Assembly (NCBI RefSeq): GCF_040361435.1
Contig: NZ_APNL01000002.1
Location: 124,001 to 188,000, forward strand
Direction: 5' to 3'
Origin: Salinisphaera sp002433465
GTDB taxonomy: Bacteria; Pseudomonadota; Gammaproteobacteria; Nevskiales; Salinisphaeraceae
DNA length: 64,000 bases
Position numbers and translations under genes: made by a program
Shown here: positions 8,992-18,737 of the stretch, one piece after another
Layout: every line of letters starts with the position of its first letter
Position numbering within the stretch: the first letter of the stretch is position 1
Notes under the pieces: model-generated
Told to the model about the DNA's origin: nothing
Databases searched by the model: none
Seen by the model: only the letters and a program-made list of their open reading frames with translations

Positions 8992-9123
8992 CCGGGATCG
9001 CGGGCGAAGCGCATCCATCCACCACTCGGGGATAGAGCCCGGGGCCTGGCCGGCATGTTTTTTGTATCATGCGCGCCCTATCAAAACGTCTACCGCCCCC
9101 CAGGCCCCAGCGCAGGATCCGCC

Positions 9124-10455
9124 GTGAACGCGATTGCCCGCTATTTCGATTTCGATAACCTCGGCACGAATTGGCGCACCGAGAGCATCGCCGGGCTGAC
9201 GACGTTTCTGTCGATGGCCTATATCCTGTTCGTGAACCCGGCGGTGCTGTCGCTGGCCTCGGTGCCCGACGCGGCCGGCCTGGGCATGCCGCGCGATGCG
9301 GTGTTCACCGCCACCGCCGTGGCGGCGGCGTTCGGCTCGCTGGTAATGGGTTTGCTGGCGCGCTATCCGATCGCCCAGGCGCCGGGCATGGGCCTGAACG
9401 CCTTCTTTGCCTTCTCGGTGGTGCTCGGCATGGGCATCGAATGGCAGACCGCGCTCGCCGGTACGTTCGTCTCCGGCCTGATCTTCATGGCCCTGACCGT
9501 ATCGCGGCTGCGCGAGCGGGTGATCAACGCCATTCCCGACGAGCTCAAGCATGCCGTGGCCGCCGGCATCGGCCTGTTCATCGCCTTCATCGGCCTGACC
9601 AATGCCGGCATCATCGTCAACGACGATGCCCTGCTCGTGGGCCTGGCCCCGCTGACCGACCCACAGACCCTGCTGGCGATCTTCGGCCTGCTGGCCACCG
9701 TCGTGTTGATGACGCTGCGCCTGACCAGCGCGATTTTTCTGGGCATGGCGCTCACCGCTGTCGTGGGCATGCTCACCGGGCTGATCGACCTGCCCGACCA
9801 TATCGTCAGCCCGGTGCCGGATATCAGCCCGGTCGCCGGGGCGGCCATTGCGCGCCTGCCCGATCTGTTCACCCCGCAGATGGCGGTGGTCATCGGCACC
9901 ATGCTGTTCGTGGATTTCTTCGACTCGGCCGGCACGCTCATGGGCGTGGCCCGTCAGGCCGGGCTGATCCGCGAAAACAAGCTGCCACGGGCCGGCCGTG
10001 CCCTGTTTGCCGATGCCCTGGCCACCACGGCGAGCGGCCTGATCGGTACCTCCTCGACCACCGCCTATATCGAATCCGCCTCGGGCGTGGCGGCCGGCGG
10101 GCGCAGCGGCTTTACGGCCGTGGTGGTGGGCCTGCTGTTTTTGCTGGCGCTGTTCTTCTCGCCCCTGCTGGCGGTGGTCACACAAGCGGTGACCGCGCCG
10201 GCGCTGATCGTGGTGGGCGTGCTCATGGCCGCCTCGCTGCGCCATATCGCCTGGGATCGCTTCGAAACCGCCGTGCCGGCCTTTCTCACCGTGCTGTTGA
10301 TGCCGTTGACCTATTCGATCGCCACCGGCATCGCACTCGGCTTTATCGTCTACCCGATCACCATGGCCGCCGCCCGCCGCCACCGCGAGATTCATCCACT
10401 AATGCTCGCACTGGCGGTAATCTTTCTGGGCTATTTCGTATTCCTGCGACCTTAG
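9124..10455 (+). CDS. NCS2 purine permease (AzgA/GhxP/PbuG-like)
   Basis: 443 residues from the GTG at 9124, which has AGGAT 8 bases upstream; the frame runs open to 9055. The start 'FDFDNLGTNWRTESIAGLTTFLSMAYILFVNP' is characteristic of the AzgA/YgfQ branch of NCS2 (hypoxanthine-guanine or adenine import). Also visible are 'APGMGLNAFFAFSV', 'FVDFFDSAGTLMGVARQAG' with the substrate-site acidic residues, and 'GTSSTTAYIESASGVAAGGRSG'. About 12-14 helices are expected. The 3' end overlaps the convergent Lrp gene by four bases. A TATCAT box (9065-9070) sits about 50 bases before the start. Confidence 0.92.
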   Translation: MNAIARYFDFDNLGTNWRTESIAGLTTFLSMAYILFVNPAVLSLASVPDAAGLGMPRDAVFTATAVAAAFGSLVMGLLARYPIAQAPGMGLNAFFAFSVVLGMGIEWQTALAGTFVSGLIFMALTVSRLRERVINAIPDELKHAVAAGIGLFIAFIGLTNAGIIVNDDALLVGLAPLTDPQTLLAIFGLLATVVLMTLRLTSAIFLGMALTAVVGMLTGLIDLPDHIVSPVPDISPVAGAAIARLPDLFTPQMAVVIGTMLFVDFFDSAGTLMGVARQAGLIRENKLPRAGRALFADALATTASGLIGTSSTTAYIESASGVAAGGRSGFTAVVVGLLFLLALFFSPLLAVVTQAVTAPALIVVGVLMAASLRHIAWDRFETAVPAFLTVLLMPLTYSIATGIALGFIVYPITMAAARRHREIHPLMLALAVIFLGYFVFLRP

Positions 10456-10913
10456 GTAAGCGGCAGGCCCTGATAGTCTTTTAGCGTCTGCAGCACGATC
10501 GCCGTTTTCACGTGGTTTACCGTTTCGTGCGCGAGTAGCTGGTCGTTGACCAGCCGCGAGAGCGCTTGCAGGTCGGTGGTCGCCACTTTCAGCAAATAGT
10601 CCATATCGCCCGTCAGGGCATGGGCCTCCAGCACTTCCGGCAGGCCGGCCAGGAACTCGGCAAAATGCGTGGCGTTGTCGCGGTTATGGGTCGCCAGCGT
10701 TACCCAGATCATCACCAGCATGTCGTAGCCGAGCTTGTCGAAGCTCAGTTCGGCGCGATAACCCTGGATGAACCTCTCTTTTTCAAGCCGTGCCCGGCGC
10801 CGCGAACACTGCGACGGCGACAGCGAGACGAGCGTGGCCAGTTCGTTGCTCGTCAGGCGGCCGTCGCGCTGGAGATGAGCGAGGATCTTTCGGTCGAATT
10901 TATCCAACTGCAT
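10452..10913 (-). CDS. Lrp/AsnC family transcriptional regulator
   Basis: 153 residues starting at 'MQLDKFDRKILAHLQ'; the frame extends 15 codons further but the Lrp fold begins here. The N-terminal winged HTH ('LTSNELATLVSLSPSQCSRRRARLE') is followed by the RAM ligand-binding domain with 'HALTGDMDYLLKVATTDLQAL'. It is convergent with the purine permease and divergent from the NRAMP-fold transporter 500 bases away, which makes the latter its most likely target. The effector is probably an amino acid or related small molecule, as is usual for the family. Confidence 0.92.
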   Translation of the reverse strand: MQLDKFDRKILAHLQRDGRLTSNELATLVSLSPSQCSRRRARLEKERFIQGYRAELSFDKLGYDMLVMIWVTLATHNRDNATHFAEFLAGLPEVLEAHALTGDMDYLLKVATTDLQALSRLVNDQLLAHETVNHVKTAIVLQTLKDYQGLPLT

Positions 10914-11124
10914 GAGCGACGCGCCTATTCTATTTTTTATGCACTGACGACGCGCCATTGCGCGAATTTGTCCTGGTTATGCGCCATTCCCGCACGCATC
11001 GACGCATACTATTGAAGCAGGCGACAAAACAAAAACAGCCCGATTCGACAACATACCGCCAGAACACGTGACAGCGTGATGGGCGGATTCGTTTTCGTTT
11101 CAGCGTGCCCAGGAGATGTCATCC

Positions 11125-11268
11125 ATGAGCCAGCCCGGACCCAACGCCGCTCGGCGCCCGTTGTGCGCGGCCCCGCTGGCGGCCACAGCAGTACGTGCGC
11201 GCGGCCCTCGCTTTTCTGGCGAACCGTACAAGCACGCGCGATTCGTATCGGAGGCGCCGCATCGCTGA
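11125..11268 (+). CDS. Possible small ORF (47 aa)
   Basis: An ATG with AGGAG 9 bases upstream opens a 47-codon frame (starting MSQPGPNAARRPL). It ends at a TGA inside the first copy of the tandem repeat. The product is basic and Pro/Ala/Arg-rich with no recognisable domain. The ribosome binding site is its only support. It could be a leader peptide or chance. Confidence 0.25.
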   Translation: MSQPGPNAARRPLCAAPLAATAVRARGPRFSGEPYKHARFVSEAPHR

Positions 11269-11290
11269 CATACCGATCGCTGACATACCG
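11261..11290 (+). repeat. Perfect 15-bp tandem duplication
   Basis: ATCGCTGACATACCG occurs twice head to tail without a gap, upstream of the NRAMP-like gene. It could be a slippage duplication or a pair of regulator contacts; the 15-bp period is not a helical multiple. Confidence 0.8.
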
Positions 11291-11419
11291 GGATCGCCCA
11301 TGTTCTGAAGCGGGCCCGCTATAACCCAAAATCGCGAAAAATCTCGAAAATACAATAAAATATCAGCTGCTCAAGCCAGTCGAGGCCGGTGCGAAGCGGT
11401 GCGTTCGAGGAGATATGAA

Positions 11420-12751
11420 GTGAGTGACCATCACAGTAAGCCGTATACGTCATCGGACGCGGCGCCGCCGGCTGCGCGGCGATCCCGGTATCTGGCCGCC
11501 ATCGGCCCGGGTTTTCTGTTCGCAGGCGCGGCGATCGGCACCTCCCATGTCGTCCAGGCCACACGGGCGGGCGCTGATTACGGCACCGGCCTGCTGGCCT
11601 TCATCCTGCTCGCCATCCTGATCAAGTATCCCTGCTTTTATTTCGGCCCGCTCTATGCGAGCAAGACCGGCAATTCGCTTGTCGAAGGCTACCGACAGAC
11701 GTTCGGCAAAGCCGTGGTGGCTCTGTTCGGCCTCGTCCAGATCCCGGTGTTCGCGATCATCGTGGCCGCGATTGCGATCACCACGGCCGGCGTGGGCGGC
11801 AATCTGCTCGGTATTCCGCTCAGCGCGCCGACGTTTGCCACGGTGCTCATTGCGGCCTGCTGCGTGATCATCTACGTCGGCGGCTATGCGATTGTCGATG
11901 CCGTCAACAAGCTCTTCATCGCCATTCTCAGCGTGACCACGATCATTGCCACCGCGCTGGCACTGCCGAACGTGGACTGGAGCTTCTACCCCAGCACGGC
12001 CGTTTCGCCGCTGTTGAGCCACACCACGTTCGTAACGCTCGTGGCTGTACTCGGTTTCATGCCGTCCGGTCTGTCGCTGTCCATCGTCAACTCGCTGTGG
12101 TCGCTCGCGCGTAACGACACCAACGGCGCCCGCGCCGACAGCCGACAGGAAAAAACCGATTTCGATATCGGCTATATCGGCTCGGCCCTCATTGCCGCCT
12201 GCTTCGTGATCATGGGCGCCGGGGTACTGCACAGCCAGAACATCAATCTGGCCACCGGTTCGGTCGGGTTTGCCAACCAGGTGGTGGATCTTTATGTCGC
12301 CACGCTGGGGCCGTGGAGCGGTTTCGTGGTCGGCATTTCCATCTTCACGGTGCTACTGACCACGCTGCTGACCGTGCTCGACGGCTTTCCGCGCGTGGTG
12401 GTCGCCGTGTTCGAAAGCCTGGCCCGCGACCGATCCGGGCAGCAGTCCGAGCAGGCTCGGGTCGGGCAGCGCCAGGGCGAGCTCTATATGGCCATGGCGG
12501 CGCTCTCGGTACTGGCGGTACTCATTCTGTATTTTCTGATGAGCAACTTCTGGCTGTTCATCAACTTCGCCATGATTACGTCGGCGGTGATCAGCCCGCT
12601 GCTGGCGGCGCTGAATCATTTCACGATCAACGGCGCTTCGGTCGCGCCCGAGGATCGGCCCTCGGCATGGCTCAACGCCTGGAGTGCGCTTGCGATCATC
12701 ACGCTCGCGGTGTTGTCGCTGTGTTACCTGTACGTGCGCTTTTTGAGCTAG
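11420..12751 (+). CDS. NRAMP-fold transporter lacking the metal-binding motifs
   Basis: 443 residues from a GTG with GGAG 8-9 bases upstream. The N-terminal helix 'GPGFLFAGAAIGTSHVV' aligns without gaps to NRAMP TM1, but the metal-binding DPGN is GTSH (residues 40-43), so the Asp and Asn ligands are gone. In TM6 the family MPH motif is MPS (214-216), keeping only the Met. About 11 helices follow. The overall family assignment is firm; transport of Mn/Fe is unlikely on these residues. The gene is divergent from an Lrp regulator and followed 82 bases later by a FAD-linked dehydrogenase, suggesting uptake of a small organic substrate (inference). Confidence 0.85.
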   Translation: MSDHHSKPYTSSDAAPPAARRSRYLAAIGPGFLFAGAAIGTSHVVQATRAGADYGTGLLAFILLAILIKYPCFYFGPLYASKTGNSLVEGYRQTFGKAVVALFGLVQIPVFAIIVAAIAITTAGVGGNLLGIPLSAPTFATVLIAACCVIIYVGGYAIVDAVNKLFIAILSVTTIIATALALPNVDWSFYPSTAVSPLLSHTTFVTLVAVLGFMPSGLSLSIVNSLWSLARNDTNGARADSRQEKTDFDIGYIGSALIAACFVIMGAGVLHSQNINLATGSVGFANQVVDLYVATLGPWSGFVVGISIFTVLLTTLLTVLDGFPRVVVAVFESLARDRSGQQSEQARVGQRQGELYMAMAALSVLAVLILYFLMSNFWLFINFAMITSAVISPLLAALNHFTINGASVAPEDRPSAWLNAWSALAIITLAVLSLCYLYVRFLS

Positions 12752-12833
12752 GCACACGAGAACCTGTTCACCGCCGGGCTGACCACAGCCCCGGCGCTCG
12801 ACCGCTTACAAGCGCCAGCAGAGGAAACGCCCC

Positions 12834-14213
<1,380 letters not shown>

Positions 14214-14259
14214 AACCGCGCTGCGCCGCAACGCAATGCGCCGGCCGATGTGGGCCTGG

Positions 14260-14958
14260 CTAAAGGCTGGCGTTACACCCGAACCGATCGTTGCCCGCAC
14301 CGATCATATCGCGCAGAGCGCTCAGCACCGCGGGCAACCGCGTATAGCCGTCGCGGCCGAGAAAATGGCCACCGTCGGGCGCGAGCAGCAACGGTGAGTG
14401 CAACCGCTCGGCCAATGCCATACTCAAATTGAATGGCACGATCGGGTCATCACGAGCGGTTATCACAAGCTGCCGATCGACATGCGCGTGGATCGCGTCG
14501 AAATCGAGTCGCGCCGCGACGAAGGCGTCGAGTTGCGGCAAGGCAGGCAACGGGTCGGCAAACGCCGATACCAGTACCAGACCGGCCCAGTGCGCGCCTG
14601 CCGGGTCGGCATCGATACGCCGCTGTAACGACGCCAGCAGGGCGATACCACCCAGGCTATGGGCCACGAAATAAACCGGCCGTTGCGTATTGCGGGTCAA
14701 CAGATCGAGCCGTTCGGCCCAGGCACGGGGCTTGGGGGCCGTGGGGTCGGGCAGCGCAATACGACGAGCTTCGATCCCGCGCTCGGTCAGCGCGTTTTCG
14801 AGCCAGCCAAACCAGTGATCGGCCGGTGTGGCCGCATAGCCGTGGATGATGATAACCAGCGGCTGTGCCGGTCGCTCGCTAGCGGCGGGCGCCGCCACCA
14901 CCACGCGCGCACAGACGCCCAATAACAGCATGCACAGGCATTTGAACGAACAAGACAT
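14260..14958 (-). CDS. Secreted RBBP9/YdeN-like serine hydrolase
   Basis: 232 residues from the ATG that opens a signal peptide ('CLCMLLLGVCARVVVAA'); the frame runs open to 15021. The fold is the small RBBP9/YdeN type: 'IIHGYAATPADHWFGWLE', nucleophile AHSLGG, Asp in 'TARDDPIVPF', His in 'DGGHFLGRDGY'. The triad is complete. Unlike most RBBP9 relatives this one appears exported. It is divergent from a merR gene, with a perfect palindrome between them, so it may be the MerR target. Confidence 0.82.
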   Translation of the reverse strand: MSCSFKCLCMLLLGVCARVVVAAPAASERPAQPLVIIIHGYAATPADHWFGWLENALTERGIEARRIALPDPTAPKPRAWAERLDLLTRNTQRPVYFVAHSLGGIALLASLQRRIDADPAGAHWAGLVLVSAFADPLPALPQLDAFVAARLDFDAIHAHVDRQLVITARDDPIVPFNLSMALAERLHSPLLLAPDGGHFLGRDGYTRLPAVLSALRDMIGAGNDRFGCNASL

Positions 14959-15000
14959 GACGACGATCCATCGTGTGATTGACGAACCGATCCTGCGCCC

Positions 15001-15014
15001 TGACAGTACTGTCA
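15001..15014. promoter_or_regulatory. Perfect palindrome, candidate MerR operator
   Basis: TGACAGTACTGTCA is a perfect 14-bp dyad in the 78-base gap between the divergent hydrolase and merR genes, 22 bases before the merR ATG. MerR proteins bind dyads placed between promoter elements. I could not assign -35/-10 boxes with confidence. Confidence 0.55.
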
Positions 15015-15036
15015 AGGTCAATACCTATTGAGTGCC

Positions 15037-15393
15037 ATGCATATCGGCGAGTTCGCCAAGCGCAGCGGTATCAGCGAGCGGATGCTGCGTTATTACGAAA
15101 ACCGCGGCGTGCTCACGCCCCGCCGCAGTGCCGCCGGCTACCGCCAATACAGCGAGGCCGATCTGCGCCAGGCAACGCTCGTACGGCAGCTCAACGAGGC
15201 CGGCCTCAAACTCGACAGCGTGGCGCTACTGTTGCCGTGCCTGGTCGACGACGCGCCGCATTTCGACCCCTGTGATCGCGTGCGCGCCACGCTGGCGCAC
15301 GAGTTGAGCGCGCTCGACCAGAAGCTCGACGCGCTACAACAAAGCCGTACCCGCCTCGCGCGACTGGTCGACCAGGTCGAAAACGCGGTCTAA
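15037..15393 (+). CDS. MerR family transcriptional regulator
   Basis: 118 residues. The N-terminal MerR HTH is textbook: 'MHIGEFAKRSGISERMLRYYENRGVLTPRRSAAGYRQY'. It is followed by a dimerisation helix and a short C-terminal region with Cys in 'LLLPCLVDD' and 'HFDPCD'. The two cysteines could sense a metal or redox signal, but they are not in the CueR/ZntR arrangement. A TTG three codons upstream is an alternative start. Its stop overlaps that of the convergent AI-2E family gene. Confidence 0.9.
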   Translation: MHIGEFAKRSGISERMLRYYENRGVLTPRRSAAGYRQYSEADLRQATLVRQLNEAGLKLDSVALLLPCLVDDAPHFDPCDRVRATLAHELSALDQKLDALQQSRTRLARLVDQVENAV

Positions 15394-16505
15394 CGCCCCA
15401 GCAGGCGCCCCAGCGGGCGCAGCTCTTCGATGTGATCGCAGGTCACCTTGCACACCACCAGCAGCGGCACGGCCATGAGCATGCCGGCCACACCCCACAG
15501 CCAGCCCCAGAAGAACAGCGCGAAGAACACCATCAAGGGGCTCATCTCGAAACGCTGGCCGTGGATGGCCGGCGTGACGAAATTGCCCTCGAGCACGTTG
15601 AGCGCGAACACGGCCGCAGGCGCGGCCAGCACATGCCCGAGAGTGTCGAAGGTGGCAAACGACGCCAGCGTGATCGCGGCCAGCGAGATCGCCGCGCCGG
15701 CATAGGGGGCGAAGTTGAGCACGCCCACGAGCACGCCCCAGAGCATCGGGTCGGACAGGCCGATCAGCCACAAAACCAGCGCGACGCTGGTGCCGAGCAG
15801 GATATTGATCGCGGTCACGGTGAGCAGGTAGCGACTGATATCGCTCTGCAGATGGCGCACGATACGAACCGCATTGCGCCGACTTCGCCCGGTTCGCGTC
15901 ATGATGAGCAACTTTCGAAACACGAAGCCGCGCCCGCACAGCATGAAGTAGAGCATGATCAGGGTCATGAACAGGATGCCGGCCGACCATTGCAGGTTGG
16001 TCACGATCTGATCGCGCAGGCTTTCGTCGTTGATGCTGATGGTCTGGCCCTGGTTGGCCGCCTTGCCGATCATCTTGGTGGCGGCCTTCTTGATCTCCTC
16101 GGTGCTTTCGTTCATGTCCTGGATCTGCTGCTGCAGCTGAGACGTTTTCTCCTCGAACGAGGTAAACGCTTCGGGCGCGTGCTTGATCCAGTACTGCGCG
16201 GGCCCCATGAGCATGTAGCAGCCGTAGACCACGACGGCGGCAAAGCTGCCGATCAGCAACAGCGCACTGATCCAACGCGGGATATAGAGCCGCTGCATAC
16301 GCGTGACCAGCGGGCCCAGCAGCAGGTTGAAGATCAGTGCGAGCGCGACCGGTATGAAGATGAAGCGCGCGAAGTAGAGCGTGTAGAGCGTCAGGATGAC
16401 GAGAATCGCGGTCATGATGAACGAACGAATCTGAATCGGTCGCTCGAACAGGCGCATCACCTCGCGCTGGGGCGGCTGCTGTTCATCGTCACGGGTATCG
16501 GCCAT
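15390..16505 (-). CDS. AI-2E family transporter (PerM/YdgG-like)
   Basis: 371 residues from the ATG with AGGAG about 8 bases upstream. There is a cytoplasmic N-terminus, a first helix pair around 'FIFIPVALALIFNLLLGPLV', a ~100-residue charged extracytoplasmic/coiled segment ('FEEKTSQLQQQIQDMNESTEEIKK'), then helices ending in 'GWLWGVAGMLMAVPLLVVCKV', typical of the AI-2E/PerM family. Members include AI-2 exporters and Na+/H+ antiporters, so the substrate cannot be named. It is convergent with merR. Confidence 0.88.
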   Translation of the reverse strand: MADTRDDEQQPPQREVMRLFERPIQIRSFIMTAILVILTLYTLYFARFIFIPVALALIFNLLLGPLVTRMQRLYIPRWISALLLIGSFAAVVVYGCYMLMGPAQYWIKHAPEAFTSFEEKTSQLQQQIQDMNESTEEIKKAATKMIGKAANQGQTISINDESLRDQIVTNLQWSAGILFMTLIMLYFMLCGRGFVFRKLLIMTRTGRSRRNAVRIVRHLQSDISRYLLTVTAINILLGTSVALVLWLIGLSDPMLWGVLVGVLNFAPYAGAAISLAAITLASFATFDTLGHVLAAPAAVFALNVLEGNFVTPAIHGQRFEMSPLMVFFALFFWGWLWGVAGMLMAVPLLVVCKVTCDHIEELRPLGRLLGR

Positions 16506-16690
16506 ACATACTCCTATCGGCACGCGGCGTGATTGTTGAAGCACGCTCGGCGATGAACCGTAAGGGGCACCCCGATTACGCGCTATCCGTATCGCTGCGT
16601 ACGTGCGCGTCGGCCCACCGGAACGTCGCCCGTTACCGGCCTCCGATTTGGTCGCGGCGGCGTATCGGCCGATAATAGTCGAGCAATGCC

Positions 16691-17440
16691 ATGCCGCCCT
16701 CTCGATTCAAGGATGCCGCGACCGTGCCCGCTAAAAGAGTTCTTCTAATCGGCGCGCTGCTCGGCGGGCTGGCGTGCCTGGCCACGAGCGCCGCGGCTCA
16801 CGACACAGCGAACAACGACCCCATGGCCGAGCGGCTGGAAGCCTGTACCGCCTGCCACCGCCCCCAGGGCGTCGAACTCGAAGACGGCTATGTGCCGCGG
16901 ATCCACGGCAAGCCCGCCGGCTATCTCTATAACCAGCTGGTGAATTATCAGGACTACCGTCGGCGCAACCGCAGCATGAATCATATGGTGGCGCATCTGT
17001 CTCACGACTATCTCTATGAGATCGCGGATTACTTCGCGGACCAGCATGCGCCCTACCCGCCACCGGCCGCTGCGCCGACGGCAGCGCTCGCCGAGCGCGG
17101 CGAACAGCTGGTACACCGCGGCGACGAACAGGCCGGCATACCGGCCTGTGCCGCCTGCCACGGCGATCGTCTGACCGGCGTAGAACCCAACACCCCGGGG
17201 CTGATCGGGCTGCCGCGCCAGTACATCATGGCCCAGCTCGGTGCCTGGCAGGTAGGTACCCGCCACGCCGCGGCGCCCGATTGCATGGCCGATATCACCC
17301 AGCGCCTGAGCGGGCGCGATGTCGAGGCGGTGGCGGCCTGGCTGGCGTCTCAGCCGATTCCCGAGGATACGCGCCCGGTGGCGAATGCCGTGGTCGATCC
17401 GCCGCTGGAATGCGGCAGTGTGCCCGTGCCGGAGTCTTAG
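16691..17440 (+). CDS. Diheme cytochrome c (c4-like)
   Basis: 249 residues with an N-terminal signal ('VLLIGALLGGLACLATSAAAH') and two heme c sites, CTACH at 52-56 and CAACH at 153-157. The two ~100-residue class I cytochrome modules are in tandem, as in cytochrome c4. 'NYQDYRRRNRSMNHMVAHLS' with candidate axial Met is typical of the first module. It is periplasmic. It directly precedes a triheme cytochrome gene (3-base gap), so both subunits are co-translated. Confidence 0.9.
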   Translation: MPPSRFKDAATVPAKRVLLIGALLGGLACLATSAAAHDTANNDPMAERLEACTACHRPQGVELEDGYVPRIHGKPAGYLYNQLVNYQDYRRRNRSMNHMVAHLSHDYLYEIADYFADQHAPYPPPAAAPTAALAERGEQLVHRGDEQAGIPACAACHGDRLTGVEPNTPGLIGLPRQYIMAQLGAWQVGTRHAAAPDCMADITQRLSGRDVEAVAAWLASQPIPEDTRPVANAVVDPPLECGSVPVPES

Positions 17441-17443
17441 ATC

Positions 17444-18652
17444 GTGTTTCGCAATCGTATTCTCGTGCTGGCCAGCGTGGCCCTGGCATTCCTGACCTGC
17501 ACGGCCAGCGCGGCCGATCAGGCGAGGCTCGAACGCGGCGAATATCTGGCCCGGCTGGGCAACTGTGCGGGCTGTCACACCGCACCGGGCGGCGCGGACT
17601 ATGCCGGCGGGCTGGCACTGGCCAGCGACTACGGCACGTTCGTCACCCCCAATATCACGCCCGATACGACCACGGGCATCGGCAACTGGAGCGCGGACGA
17701 TTTCTACAACGCGCTGCATAACGGCGAACGCGCCGACGGCTCGCCGATGTATCCGGCCTGCCCGTACCCGAACTATACCCACGTGCCGCGCGATGATATC
17801 GACGCGATCTATGCCTATCTGCAAAGCGTGCCAGCGGTTGAACAACGTCATGGCGACCACGAACTGGGGTTTCCCTATCGCTATCGCAGCCTGCTCAACG
17901 TCTGGCAGATGCTGTATTTCGATGCCGGCGAAATCGAAACCGACACGAAGCAAAGCGATGACTGGAACCGGGGTCGCGAACTCGTGGCCGGCCTGGGCCA
18001 TTGCGATGCCTGCCATCGCGCCCGGGCGCGCCTGGGCGCGACCAACGATGCCGACGACGCGCCGGGTGCGATGATTCACGGCTGGTATGCGCCGCCGCTG
18101 GCCGATCCGGAGCAGGCCGGGCTCCAGCATATGGAACTCGCGGAAGCCGCGGCCTTCCTGCAAAGCGGCAAGCGCGAACATGCGGCCATGATGGGGCCGA
18201 TGGCCGATGTCGTTTTCGAAAGCCTGCAATACATGCACGACGACGACGCCCGCGCCATGGCGACCTATCTGCGATCGATACCGGCGGTGTCGGTGGATTC
18301 GCCACTGCGCCTGATCCGCATGAGCGACAACGGGCGGCGCGAAGCCATGGCCGAAGGCCGACAGATTTACGCCGACAACTGCGCGGAATGTCACGGCGAC
18401 AACGGCAAGGGTCGTGAGGGCGCACCGGCACTGGCCGGCAACCGCGTGGTCACGATGGACAACCCGATCAACGCAGCCAACATGATCCGCCAAGGCGGTT
18501 TTGCTGCCGCCACCGAAGGCAATCCGCGCCCGCACGGCATGCCGCCGTTCTACGATCTGGACGGCCGGGATCTGGCCGCAGTCATGACCTATATTCGCGG
18601 CAGCTGGGGCAACGATGCCGCCCCGGTGACGGCAACCAATCTCGAACGCTGA
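17444..18652 (+). CDS. Triheme cytochrome c, dehydrogenase-subunit type
   Basis: 402 residues with a signal peptide and three CxxCH motifs: CAGCH 41-45, CDACH 187-191 and CAECH 313-317. The modular spacing matches the cytochrome subunits of membrane alcohol, gluconate or aldehyde dehydrogenases (AdhB-like). 'FVTPNITPDTTTGIGNWSADDFYNALHNG' is a hallmark of that family. These carry electrons from a periplasmic dehydrogenase to quinone or to an oxidase. No dehydrogenase gene is adjacent. Start is GTG; GGAG lies inside the preceding gene. Confidence 0.92.
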   Translation: MFRNRILVLASVALAFLTCTASAADQARLERGEYLARLGNCAGCHTAPGGADYAGGLALASDYGTFVTPNITPDTTTGIGNWSADDFYNALHNGERADGSPMYPACPYPNYTHVPRDDIDAIYAYLQSVPAVEQRHGDHELGFPYRYRSLLNVWQMLYFDAGEIETDTKQSDDWNRGRELVAGLGHCDACHRARARLGATNDADDAPGAMIHGWYAPPLADPEQAGLQHMELAEAAAFLQSGKREHAAMMGPMADVVFESLQYMHDDDARAMATYLRSIPAVSVDSPLRLIRMSDNGRREAMAEGRQIYADNCAECHGDNGKGREGAPALAGNRVVTMDNPINAANMIRQGGFAAATEGNPRPHGMPPFYDLDGRDLAAVMTYIRGSWGNDAAPVTATNLER

Positions 18653-18737
18653 GCGCAGCAGGCGTCGTCGCTTGCGTCAATCCGGGCATGTCGGCTCGCG
18701 ATGATATAACATCGCGCATTTTCGACGAGAAGCGCTC

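Larger units (their letters stand above)
10914..11419. other. Long intergenic region between Lrp regulator and NRAMP-like transporter
   Basis: About 500 bases without a well-supported large gene. It contains a possible 47-codon small ORF (11125-11268), a perfect 15-bp tandem duplication (11261-11290) and, at 11321-11372, an AT-rich stretch including TACAAT (11351-11356) that could be the -10 of the transporter promoter. Its length and divergent arrangement fit a regulatory region with several Lrp contacts. Confidence 0.6.

Noticed and set aside
9055..9123. Upstream start of the purine permease at 9055
   Set aside because: The extra 23 codons include Cys, Tyr and Pro-rich sequence unlike NCS2 N-termini, and the GTG at 9124 has a proper ribosome binding site.
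11009..11329. A 106-codon minus-strand frame in the intergenic region before the NRAMP-like gene
   Set aside because: No ribosome binding site, basic composition and no domain; overlapping frames exist in every phase here.
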